Source of the DNA: Crambe crambe
Lineage: Eukaryota > Porifera > Demospongiae > Poecilosclerida > Crambeidae
Length of the DNA stretch: 64,000 nucleotides
Reading direction: 5' to 3'
NCBI GenBank assembly: GCA_963924555.1
Contig: OZ004594.1
Coordinates: forward strand, 2,821,563-2,885,562
The translations under genes and the position numbers were made by a program. This document shows positions 29,006 through 40,800 of the stretch, piece by piece. The notes beneath the pieces are model-generated. The model had not been told where the DNA came from. It searched no databases and was given only the letters and a program-made list of their open reading frames with translations. Position 1 is the stretch's first letter. Each line of letters starts with the position of its first letter.

Positions 29006-30000
29006 TAATGAAGCACCATGACCTTCAAGAATCATGATCACACTAGCATAGCTACATATATTGAAACTAAGTGGGTGAAGAATAAAGTGGGCATGGCGAT
29101 CCCACACACAGGCACACCAGGCCACTCAAAATCCTGTGGATACACCCCTGGATAGAGGACACATTTATGAGAGATAGCTAATATTTACATTACATAGCTA
29201 CACAAAATCTCTACACTAATTAACTCTGCAGGCATGGGATAGAATTATATTATTGGATAATAAAAGTGGGCCAGTGAAAACCGGACTGGTGGATACACCC
29301 CTGCAATCTACATCTAGAATGTATTAGCTATTTCTAATCTGGTGTTTATATCCTCCATTTAGACTATATCTTTATAATTCAGTGTGACCTCTAGTGTGTG
29401 ACTTTCCAATAATGGGTATACCTTCTAATCCAAAGTGTAACTTTTCTATTTAGTTTGTCCTCTATAATTCAGCGTACCAATCCCTTGATGGTTTCTAGTG
29501 TAAAGGTATGTAGCTAAGTTCTTTATGACCTCTATATAATTTAGGATTTTCCAACCTTAAAGTGTGTACCTTATTCCTAATCTAGTATTGATCGAGTGTC
29601 TACTTAATATCCATCAAGCTAGTGCATCAGCCTTAGCTAATTCTTTTTTTAGATGTTTTTGGCTGGCTACTTTATATTCTAATTAGGCTGCACTTAGAGA
29701 CAGCATTGGTGAGTGCATCAATAATCATTGTACATGTAGCTAGCTATAAGAGGTCATCACTACTAATCCTTTTCCTCCAGGTCGTCATGGAATCAGTCAT
29801 GTGATCAAGATTCATGAGTATGTAGTAGCTTCTGATGCTCTTTATAGTCATTACAACTTCAAAGAAGACAATTATGAGAGGATTAGTTATGAATTTCAGT
29901 CAGTGATAGCCTTGTACACAGGCCATGGCTAAGTCAGTTGAGATAGCTATAAGTAAGATGTTATCATAACCAGTGATGTATTGACCTTTACCTCCAAGTC
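29006..30000. other. Intergenic, no gene; flank resembling 51.7-52.2 kb
   Basis: No coding exon. The stretch 29780-29940 (gtgatcaagattcat, cttctgatgctc, cattacaactt, aagacaatt) resembles sequence at about 51730-52140 upstream of the second ankyrin gene, so it is probably old flank of a third duplicated copy. The rest is unremarkable AT-rich sequence. Confidence 0.5.
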
Positions 30001-30525
30001 AGACATGTGATCAAGATTAGTTACAACCTTCCTCTCCAGATCACAACTAACTATGCTATTGAAGACGCTAATGCAATTTTCTACTGCATCTCTCTCACTT
30101 TTGGTGATGACTACCATTCCCTTATTGATGTCAACCATCTCCATCATGCACTCCACCCCCTCCTCCATCAGCCAGTGCACACCAGTCTTCCACATGGTGC
30201 AGCGACGTTGCAAGTGTATGGAATGTTCATCAGCTGCTTTACCTGGAACAGTGATGGTGAAACTGTATATTATTCTGAGGAGAAGGACATGAAGGAAGCG
30301 TGGGGGGAAGTAGTCATAAGGATCAGTGCACTGTGCAAGCCACCCAATACTGTAGTTGTCAGAAGGTTTGGTCCATGACACTTCACTCTTATCTGCACTA
30401 CAGAGAGCAGGAAAGAACAAGAAAGACTGGGGACCAGATGAAGTGTCCTGTGGTGTGGAAATGAATAAACCTATATCTTTGTGTTCGATTTCTTGGCAAT
30501 ACTGAAGATATTGAGTTCGGAAAAA
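30001..30525 (-). pseudogene. Inverted fragment of ankyrin-Roc-death gene (post-Roc region)
   Basis: On the minus strand this encodes QYCQEIEHKDIGLF, SFLFFPALCSADKSEVSW, YFPPRFLHVLLLRI, RRCTMWKTGVHWLMEE and ENCISVFNSIVSC, matching residues after the Roc domain in both intact paralogues. It is opposite in orientation to the nearby 5' remnant and to the intact genes. The frame is open for 222 codons (29947-30615), but neither the GTPase nor the death domains flank it. Most likely a gene fragment; an exon of a chimeric gene cannot be excluded. Confidence 0.8.
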
Positions 30526-32012
30526 AGTGAAGAGATTAGTATCTGAATCGGAGCTATGGATTTGCTGAATTACAATTTCATTGCATAAATTATTGCTCTG
30601 TACGATAGTGCGCATGAATGCAGTTCATATAGCAACGTGAATTTCTAGCGCTAAGTTGAAACTGGCTACAGCTGCAGCCATTATTGATACATGTAATATG
30701 TGTGGGTGTTGAAAATTCCGGGGATCACGTGAATTCTGAATCTGGCGGAACGACTGTGCCATGCGTTATTAGAGGTGTCACATCATAGATACTATAGTCT
30801 ATAGTATCTATGGTCACATCCATAGCTAATCCAGGGAATCGTATAATCAGGGAATCTGCATCTCTTATTTTAAGTAAGTTGTACTTGTAGGGTATACTGC
30901 ACCTTGTTTATGTGCCTCAGAGTTAAATGAACACCTCTTCATTTTGTATTCTCACTGATTTGCAAGTGTTGCTATTTTCTATTGCTGCTAGCTACTTGTA
31001 AAATAGCAGAATAGCATGCTATTTTAGAATATGCAATTCTGCTATTAGTATAAAAATACCAGAATAGCATCTACTATTTTAAATGCTATTTTGAATATTT
31101 GCTATTATGGGTCATGTGATGTTTTGGAATACACGGAAGTTATTTTAGAATACATGGAAGTTACACTGAAATGTCCGGCTGTCCTGGTCTACAAATGAAT
31201 AGGCAATACCTGCAGCAGAAGTATGCTTCTTCAGTATGTTGCAGCTAGTTACTAACCAGTACAAAATCCACAAGAACTAGAGTGATTTATTCACTGCTTC
31301 TGTACAGAGCTGCTACATCAAGGCGAGGTTAGTTGGATCGCGCATGACCTATGACATCAAATGAAAATGCTCTATAGCAGAATAGCATGCTATTTTAATT
31401 CTTTTAAGGTGCTATTTTTTGCAAATAGCATGCTATTCTTGCTGGCTATCATTATAGCAGCTGGTATCAGAGAGTACTATGTAGTGTTAGTACGGAATGG
31501 GCGTGGCTTCTCTCATTAGAACAATACAAACTAGACTCCGTATCTCTTCTATTCTTGCTATAAGCTCAACTAAACTTCTTACATCTGAAAAACAATGCAG
31601 AAGATGATGATATGACCACTCAAACTCCTCCAGAACAGCGTCAATGATCGGCACCAGCCGCCGCCTAAATCTAATGATTTTTATGATTCGTTCATCATCA
31701 TCATCAGATTCAATAAATATTCTTTGACAGCTGTAACTCCATGATCCTTTCACATACGACAATGAAATTCATATCAACTTGTGTAGTTATAACCACACAA
31801 TGTGCTTTTGCCCGTTATATCCACAGTTTCCCTTCAAAATAATCACTCATATCAAACAATTTTTCATTATAACTATGTCAGCCATTTTTAAATGACATCA
31901 TTTGTCATGCGTGCACGTCTGTCACTATCACATGCACGTACGCGCGTGCCAACCAGCTATTTTACTTGAAAACAATATTCAACTTAGGTCATACAAAAAG
32001 TAAACTAACAAG
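30526..32012. other. Intergenic, repeat-rich, no gene supported
   Basis: Contains a perfect 13-base-arm hairpin at 30784-30812 (catagatactata) and, at about 30980-31440, many copies of AATAGCATGCTATTTT-like words. An open frame of 91 codons on the minus strand (31487-31762) has no recognisable similarity and only a TTG start, so I do not call it. Confidence 0.5.
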
Positions 32013-32305
32013 TGAAAGGAAAAAAATTTATGCTAAATAAAAAGGCCATGTAGGGTTAGTCTGTACTTTAACAGTTTCTGTCAACAAAAATCAAAATTAT
32101 GCTGCCTTCAATAATAATCCCTTCATCACTGCCTAAACCAAGCAGAACACTTTTATACTGACATGAACAATTAAAGCAGCTTGGTGGGAGGCAGTGATGT
32201 CTTATTATTGAAGGCAGCATAATTTTGATTTTTGTTGACAGAAACTGTTAAAGTACAGACTAACCCTACATGGCCTTTTTATTTAGCATAAATTTTTTCC
32301 TTTCA
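32013..32305. mobile_element. Fold-back element with about 110-base arms
   Basis: The left arm (32013 to about 32130) and right arm (about 32190 to 32305) are near-perfect inverted copies (tgaaaggaaaaaa...tttatgctaaataaaaagg; ...atgctgccttcaataata). The loop is about 55 bases. No coding capacity; typical of a MITE or fold-back transposon. Confidence 0.85.
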
Positions 32306-32477
32306 TTATATTATGAATGCTGTTTGCAAAAGCTATTTTTGCTGTTCTTTTGACACAAAACAACTGAAACTAGCTAACTATAGGCACGAAAATGTAATAT
32401 TCAGAGGAGTTTATAAGCTAGGCAATAAGCAATATTTGACAGTGAGCAAATTTTTTAGAGCTGATAGGCTCTGAGTT

Positions 32478-33418
32478 AGCTACGATTTTGGTAAGTATTG
32501 GTTCGGGCCTCACTATTCTACGGAACAGAACGAAATAAAATGGAACAGTTCCGGGACCCTATTTCATGAAACAGAATTCCACTGCACATGTACATGCGCA
32601 GGAGAGTCCCTGATTGGTAGCACCTGTGCATCCATATACACTGTAAAAACAAATGTGTAAAAACAACCCACTTTTAGGTTACAGCAGATTGCAGTGATCT
32701 TGCAATACAAATCCAGAACAGCAAAACCAAAAATTTACATAGCCTCCTTTCAAGTAGCCCAACTCCAAAGCCATTTGAAAGGAGGCTATGTAAATTTTGG
32801 TTTTGCTGTGCAATCTGCTGTATCTGAGTTCCAATTTGCAACTCAGATAACCTAAAAGTGGGTTGTTTTTACACATTTGTTTTTATAGTGTAGGTGTACC
32901 ACTGTACTGGAGAATCCAGGAAGATTTGAGCAAGGAGGTAATATTGAGCAACAATTTTAATAGATTTTGCATACATGACACATCAACTTGATAATCTAGC
33001 GGCTGCAGAGCAGCACTGCTAACATCAATTCAAAAAAATGCACAGGGCCAGAAGCTTAGTTTATCAAGTGTTGTACTCATGTGCACAAACTAATTTATAT
33101 GAACTAAGTATACTTGTAATTAATTCTTTGTCATTATTATGTCATTATTATTGGGAATCTTGAGAGAATAATCAGAGCATAATTCCACTTGTCCACTTAT
33201 TTATCGTGCATGTAAAGTTCTTAATGACAAGAAGATCAGCTATGATACACTTTCACAATCCAAACTCATACTGCGCATGTGCATACGCACGCGCAGTGAA
33301 AATTCTGTTCCATAAAATAGGATCCCGGAACCATTCTGTTCCATTCCGTAGAATGGTGAGGCCCGTTGGTTCCAGCCAGGCAGCTGCATGCATAGGAAGC
33401 TGTAATACTTACCAAAGT
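32478..33418. mobile_element. Long inverted-repeat element with a nested MITE
   Basis: Sequence at about 32478-32605 (tttggtaagtattggttcgggcctcac...gttccgggaccc...atgcgcag) is repeated inverted at about 33265-33418, with roughly 85% identity by eye and one short insertion on the right. It encloses about 650 bases with no transposase. A separate fold-back element (32638-32893) lies inside. Probably a non-autonomous DNA transposon. Confidence 0.65.
32638..32893. mobile_element. Fold-back MITE nested in the long inverted-repeat element
   Basis: Arms begin tacactgtaaaaacaaatgt and include aacccacttttaggtta; inner arms pair again (tttacatagcctcctttcaa). The palindrome is nearly complete across about 250 bases. 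A related partial copy is at about 52358-52440 (shared tctgagttccaatttgcaac). Confidence 0.8.
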
Positions 33419-34840
33419 ACTTATAATATAAACCTAGCACTAGTGCCTACAATCCCCCTAGCATCTACATTGATAAAGTTGACTATGCGGGTTATGCATA
33501 CATAGGTCGCTACTATCATAATACCTAGCTACATATCCCACGCCTGGGACATTTTTGAGTGTAGACCTATAGATATAATATTACACTGTATCAACAGTTT
33601 ATGAGTCATGACCTGAGAGTCAATGTTTCTGCTCTTACATGCACTCAAGAGCTTCATTCTTCCCATCGCTACTATCATAAAAGAGCCAAAATTATATGCC
33701 ATCTTCTCTTTCTCAGCCATTGCTCAGCAAACACTGACAGTTTAGTGAGGCCCGAGGTGAGGCCAGCGGAACGCCATTTTTCCCCCCTAATTACGTAATT
33801 AGACGTCATATGCTACGTAATATCAGCAACCTTTACCCAATGCACACATGCTCTACCTTGTTGCTCTTCTCTAGGCTTTAGTTGGAACTTCGTAGCAAGA
33901 AACTAGCTTCTCACTGACTTTAGTTCGAAATCCCACCCCTTGCACGGCATAGTATCCACCGATATCATTTTTCTATTTGGTATGCAGTTCCCCTGGGGGA
34001 AAAAAGCAAAAAAAAAAAACAACAACAAAAAACAAAAAAACAATGGGGGATGACTGGTAAACTGGTCTAAAAAGGGCTGATAGGATGAGATTATGCATGC
34101 AGGATGACGTTGGATCTGGGTGGTGACACTCTCAAATTCACAAATTCACAATATTTAGCTATTAGCCTTAATTATTACCTAGCTATATAACTAGCTACAA
34201 AGAATGGTAGTAAACAGTAATGAGATTGATTATCAGTGGATTTCTGGTTAAATTCCGAGTTGCTGTGTAGCTCATTTCTACGTATCTGCAGTCATTGATT
34301 CTTGTGGGATTCTTGTAGATTCTGTTACTGTACTGCTATTAGCTAGCATGTTTGAATTCTCAAGTTATTAACTAACTTCAGTAATGAGATTTATTATCAG
34401 TGGATTTCTTATTGAATTAGGAGTTGCTATGTAGCTAGGTAGTATTGCATTTCTATAATCTGCAGTCATTTTCTGTTAGTTATATTTCTTGTTGAATTCG
34501 GACCTAAGTAAGAATGGCTGTCAATTGGTATGGACTCAAAATAGACATGAAAATTCCAAGTATATCAGAGCTATCTGAAAAGATGTAACTGTGAAAACCT
34601 AATAAGAGGTTATCTTTCCATTGCATTCAAAAAAAAAAATCTTTTGGTTACTTTAAACTACCATTATAACTAAAGCCAATTATCCATAATAAGAAAAGCA
34701 CATTATCTAATTGAGAGACAAATAGCAAAGATAGCAGGAATAAAATGCGAATAGCTCTAGCTCTAGCTACAAAATTTATGAGATGATCTAATACCCTAAC
34801 CTCTTCAGATATCATTGCAACAAGCTACTTGACTAGAGCT
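33419..34840. other. Upstream region of the giant ankyrin gene
   Basis: No gene seen. A roughly 160-base segment is tandemly repeated (about 34220-34300 and 34386-34500; gagatt(g/t)attatcagtggatttct). A possible acceptor (cctcttcag, 34800-34808) lies 32 bases before the ankyrin gene's ATG, so a 5' UTR exon may exist further upstream. A poly-A run is at about 34007-34050. Confidence 0.45.
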
Positions 34841-37800
34841 ATGGCCACTGGTGTCACTCCCCTCCACTTAGCTGCAGAGTCAGGTGATGTGGACAAGGTC
34901 AGGGAATTACTGCAAAGTGGTGAGTACAATGTAAACTGTACTGATTCAAGTGGGGAGACTCCACTGCATTATGCCTGTGCTAAAGGTCACTTAAATATGG
35001 TGAAGGTGCTGATATCGGAATTCAATGCTGATGTACTCTTTAAAGATATTAATGGTTGCATACCACTAATAGATGCTGCTTTGAATGGGTGGGAGCATGT
35101 GGTGCTTACTCTATTGAATAAGTATCATTGTCCTTCAAATATCCGAAGTAAAGACAATAAAACATTACTTCATTGGGCATGCAAAGGAGGTAATATTAGC
35201 CTAGTTCAAACTCTGATACAAGATCACAAGGCTGATATCAATGCTAGGGATGATCAAGATAACACACCACTCCATGTGGTAGCATTGTGTGGGAATAAAG
35301 AGGTTGCATTGTTTTTAATTAATGAGGTGGGCTGTGACATTAATGTCAAAGGCAGTTTACATCGGTCTTTGTTACATTCAGCATGCAATGGAGGTAATGT
35401 TAGCCTAGTTAAAACTTTGATACAAGACCACAAGGCTGATATCAATGCTAGGGATGATGAAAATGACACACCACTCCATGTGGCAGCATTGGGTGGGGAA
35501 AAAGAGGTTGCATTGTTTTTGATTAATGAGGTGGGTTGTGATATTAATGTAAAAGGTAATGTAGGTCAGTCTTTGTTACATTCGGCATGCAATGGAGGTA
35601 ATGTTAGCCTAGTTCAAACTCTGATACGACACCATAAAGCTGATATCAATGCTAGAGATGATGAAAATAACACACCACTCCATGTGACAGCATTGGGTGG
35701 GAAAAAAGAGGTTGCATTATTCTTTATTAATGAGGTGGGTTGTGACATTAATGTCAAAGGCAGTTTAGGTCGGTCTTTGTTACATAAAGCATGCAATGGA
35801 GGTAATGTTAGCCTAGTTCAAACTCTGATACAAGACCACAAGGCTGATATCAGTGCTAGGGATGATGAAAGTGACACACCACTCCATGTAGCAGCATTGG
35901 GTGGGAAGAAAGAGGTTGCATTGTTTTTAATTAATGAGATGGGTTGTGACATTAATGTTAAATGCAGTTTAGGTTGGTCTTTGTTACATTCAGCATGCAA
36001 TGGAGGTAATGCTAGCCTAGTTCAAACTCTGATACGTGACCACAAGGCTGATATCAATGCTAGGGATGATCAAAATAACACACCACTCCATGTGGCCGCT
36101 TTTTGTGGGAAAAAAGAGGTTGCATTGTATTTAATTAATGAGGTGGGTTGTGACATTAATATCAAAGGTCTATTAGGTCGGTCTTTGTTACATTCAGCAT
36201 GCAGCGGAGGTAATGTTAACCTAGTTCAAACTCTGATACGAGACCACAAGGCTGATATCAATGCTAGGGATGATCAAAATAACACACCACTCCATGTGGC
36301 AGCATTGGGTGAGAAAAAAGAGGTTGCACTCTTTCTAATTAATGAGGTGGGTTGTGATATTAATGTCAAAGATGATTCAGGTTGGTCTTTGTTACATAAT
36401 GCATGTTATGAAGGTAATGTTAGCCTAGTTCGAACTCTGATAGAAGACCATAAGGCACATATCAATGTAAGGGATAATGAAAATAATACACCACTCCATG
36501 TGGCAGCATTGGGTGGGGAAAAAGAGGTTACATTGTTTTTAATTAATGAAATGGGCTGTGACATTAATGTAAAAGGTAACTTAGGTCGGACTTTGTTACA
36601 TTCAGCATGCAATGGAGGTAATATTAGCCTAGTTCAAACTCTGATACAAGATTACAAGGCTGATATCAATGCTAGGGATGATGATAATAGCACACCACTC
36701 CATGTGGCAGCATTGAGTGGGAAAAAAGAGGTTGCACTGTTTCTAATTAATGAGGTGGGTTGTGACATTAATGTCAAAGATGTTTCAGGTTGGTCTTTGT
36801 TACATAATGCATGTTATGAAGGTAATGTTAGCCTAGTTCGAACTCTGATAGAAGACCATAAGGCACATATCAATGTAAGGGATAATGAAAATAATACACC
36901 ACTCCATGTGGCAGCATTGGGTGGGGAAAAAGAGGTTACATTGTTTTTAATTAATGAAATGGGCTGTGACATTAATGTCAAAGGTAACTTAGGTCGGACT
37001 TTGTTACATTCAGCATGCAATGGAGGTAATATTAGCCTGGTTCGAACTCTGATAGAAGACTACAAGGTTGATATCAATGCTAGGGGTGATGATAATGACA
37101 CACCACTTCATGTAGCAGCATTGTATGAGAAAAAAGATGTTACATTGTTTTTACTTAATGAGGTGGGCTGTGACATTAATGTCAAGGGTTATTTAGGTCG
37201 ATCTTTGTTATATTCAGCATGTAATGGAGGTAATGTTAGTCTAATTCAAACTCTGATAAGAGACTACAAGGCTGATATCAATGCTAGGGATGATCAAAAT
37301 GACACACCACTTCATGTAGCAGCATTGTATGGAAAAAAAGATGTTATATCGTTTTTACTTCATGAGGTGGGTTGTGATATTAATATCAAAGGTCATTTAG
37401 GTCAGTCTTTGTTACATTATGCATGCAAAGGAGGTAATGTTGACCTAGTTAATTCTCTGATACGAGACCACAAGGCTGATATCAATGCTATGGATGATCA
37501 AAATAACATACCACTCCATGTGGCCGCATTCTGTGGGGGAAAAAAGGTTGCATTATTTTTAATTAATGAGGTGGGTTGTGACATTAATATCAAAGGTCAT
37601 TCAGGTCGGTCTTTGTTACATTTAGCATGCAATGGAGGTAATGTTAGCCTAGTTCAAACTCTGATACGAGACCACAAGGCTGATATCAATGCTATGGACT
37701 ATGATAATAACACACCACTTCATGTAGCAGCTTTGTATGGGAAAAAAGAGGTTGCATTATTTTTAATTAATGAAGTGGGTTGCAACATTAATATCAAAGG

Positions 37801-40800
37801 TCATTTAGGTCGGTCTTTGTTACATTCAGCATGCAGCGGAGGTAATGTTAGCCTAGTTCAAACTCTGATACGAGACCACAAGGCTGATATCAATGCTAGG
37901 GATGACCGAAATGACACACCACTCCATGTGTCAGCATTGTATGGGAAAAAGGATGTTACATTGTTTTTAATTAATGAGGTGGGTTGTGACATTAATATCA
38001 AAGGTCATTTAGGTCGGTCTTTGTTACATTCAGCATGCTGTGGAGGTAATATTAGCCTAGTTCGAACTCTGATAGAAGACCACAAGGCTGATATCAGTGC
38101 AAAGAATGATGAATATAACACGCCACTCCATGTGGCAGCATTGTGTGGGGAAAAAAAGGTTGCATTATATTTAATTAATGAGGTGGGTTGTGACATTAAT
38201 ATCAAAGATCATTATGGTCAGGCTTTGTTACATTCAGCATGTAAAGAAGGTAATGTTAGCCTAGTTCAAACTCTGATACGAGATTACAAGGCTGATATCA
38301 ATGTAAAGAATGATGAAAATAACACACCACTCCATGAGGCAGCACTGTGTGGGAATAAAGATGTTGCATTGTTTTTAATAAATGAGGTGGGTTGTGACAT
38401 AAATATCAAAGGTCATCTAGGTTGGCCTTTGTTACATTCAGCATGCAGCGGAGGTAATGTTAGCCTAGTTCAAACTCTGATACGAGACCACAAGGCTGAT
38501 ATCAATGCTAGGGATGACCGAAATGACACACCACTCCATGTGGCAGCATTGAGTGAGAAAAAAGAGGTTGCATTGTTTTTAATTAATGAGGTGTGTTGTG
38601 ATATTAATGTCAAAGGTCATCTAGGTCGGGCTTTGTTACATTCAGCATGCAGCGGAGGTAATGTTAGCCTAGTTGAAACTCTTATACGAGACCACAAGGC
38701 TGATATCAATGCTAGGGATGATCAAAATAGCACACCGCTCCATGTGTCAGCATTGTGCGGGAAAAGAGAGGTTGTATTATTTCTAATTAATAAAGTTGGT
38801 TGTAATATTAATATCAAAGGTCATTTCGGTCAGTCTATGTTACATTCAGCATGTAAAGAAGGTAATGTCAACCTAGTTCAAACTCTGATACGAGATTACA
38901 AGGCTGATATCAATGCAAAGAATGATGAAAATAACACACCACTCCATGTGGCAGCATTGTGTGGGGAAAAAGACGTTGCATTGTTTTTAATAAATGAGGT
39001 GGGTTGTGACATTAATATCAAAGGCAGTTTGGGTCAGTCTTTGTTACATAGTGCATGTAAAGGAGGTAATCTTAGCCTAGTTCAAACTCTGATACGAGAC
39101 CACAAGGCTGATATCAATGCAAAGAATGATGAATATAACACGCCACTCCATGTGGCAGCATTAGGTGGGGGGAAAGAGGTTACATTGTTTTTAATTAATG
39201 AGGTGGGTTGTGACATTAATATCAAAAGTCATCTAGGTCGGTCTTTACTACATTCAGCATGCAATGGAGGTAATGTTAGCCTAGTTCGAACTCTGATAGA
39301 AGACCACAAGGCTGATATCAATGCTAAGGGTTATGATAATAACACACCACTTCATGTAGCAGCTTTGTATGGGAAAAAAGATGTTACATTATTTTTACTT
39401 AATGAGGTGGGTTGTGACATTAATGTAAAAGGTTATTTAGGTCGATCTTTGTTGCATTCAGCATGCAATGGAGGTAATGTTAGCCTAGTTCGAACTCTGA
39501 TAGAAGACTACAAGGCTGATATCAATGCTAAGGGTTATGATAATGACACACCACTCCATGTAGCAGCTTTGTATGGGAAAGAAGATGTTATATTGTTTTT
39601 ACTTAATGAGGTGGGTTGTGACATTAATGTCAAAGGTCATTTAGGTCAGTCTTTTTTACATTCAGCATGTAAAGGAGGTAATATTAGCCTAGTTCAAACT
39701 CTGATACAAGACAACAAGGCTGATATCAATGTTAGGGATGATGAAAATAACACACCACTCCATGTATCAGCATTGTATGGGAAAAAAGATGTCACATTGT
39801 TTTTAATTAATGAGGTGGGTTGTGAAATTAATATCAAAGGTCATCTAGGTCGATCTTTGTTACATTCAGCATGCAGCGGAGGTAATGAAAGCCTAGTTCA
39901 AATTCTGATACGAGACCACAAGGCTGATATCAATGCTAGGGATGATCGAAATAACACACCACTCCATGTGTCAGCATTATGCGGGAAAAGAGAGGTCGTA
40001 TTATTTCTAATTAATAAAGTGGGTTGTGACATTAATATCACAGGTCATTTCAGTCAGTCTTTGTTACATTCAGCATGTAAAGGAGGTAATGTTAGCCTAA
40101 TTCGAACTCTGATACGAGACCACAAGGCGGATATCAATGCAAAGAATGATGAATATAACACGCCACTCCATGTAGCAGCATTGTGTGGGGAAAAAAAGGT
40201 TGCATTATATTTAATCAAAGAGATGGGTTGTGACATTAATATCAAAGATCATTATGGTCAGGCTTTGTTACATTTAGCATGTAAAGAAGGTAATATTAGC
40301 CTAGTTCGAACTCTAATACGAGATTACAAGGCTGATATCAATGTAAAGAATGATGAAAATAACACACCACTCCATGAGGCAGCACTGTGTGGGAATAAAG
40401 ATGTTGCATTGTTTTTAATAAATGAGGTTGATTGTGACATAAATATCAAAGGCGGTTTGGGTCGGTCTTTGTTACATAGTGCATGTAATGGAGGTAATCT
40501 TAGCCTAGTTCAAACTCTGATACGAAAGCACAAGGCTAATATCGATGCTAGGAATGATGAAAATAACACACCACTTCACGTTGCAGCATTGTGTGGGAAA
40601 AAAGAGGTTGCATTGTTTTTAATTAATAAGGTGGGTTGTGACATTAATGTTAAAGGCCATTTAGGTCAGTCTTTATTACATTCAGCATGCATTGGAGGTA
40701 ATGTTGGCCTAGTTCAAACTCTGATACAAGATTACAAGGCTGATATCAATGCAAAGAATGATGAAAAAAACACGCCACTCCATGAGGCAGCATTGTGCGG

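Noticed and set aside
31487-31762. 91-codon minus-strand frame with Asp-rich start
   Set aside because: No ATG start, no recognisable family, no splice context; lies in repeat-rich intergenic DNA.
35254-40245. Many 60-70 codon minus-strand frames across the ankyrin array
   Set aside because: Antisense shadows of the 204 bp repeat; they recur with the repeat period and lack independent features.
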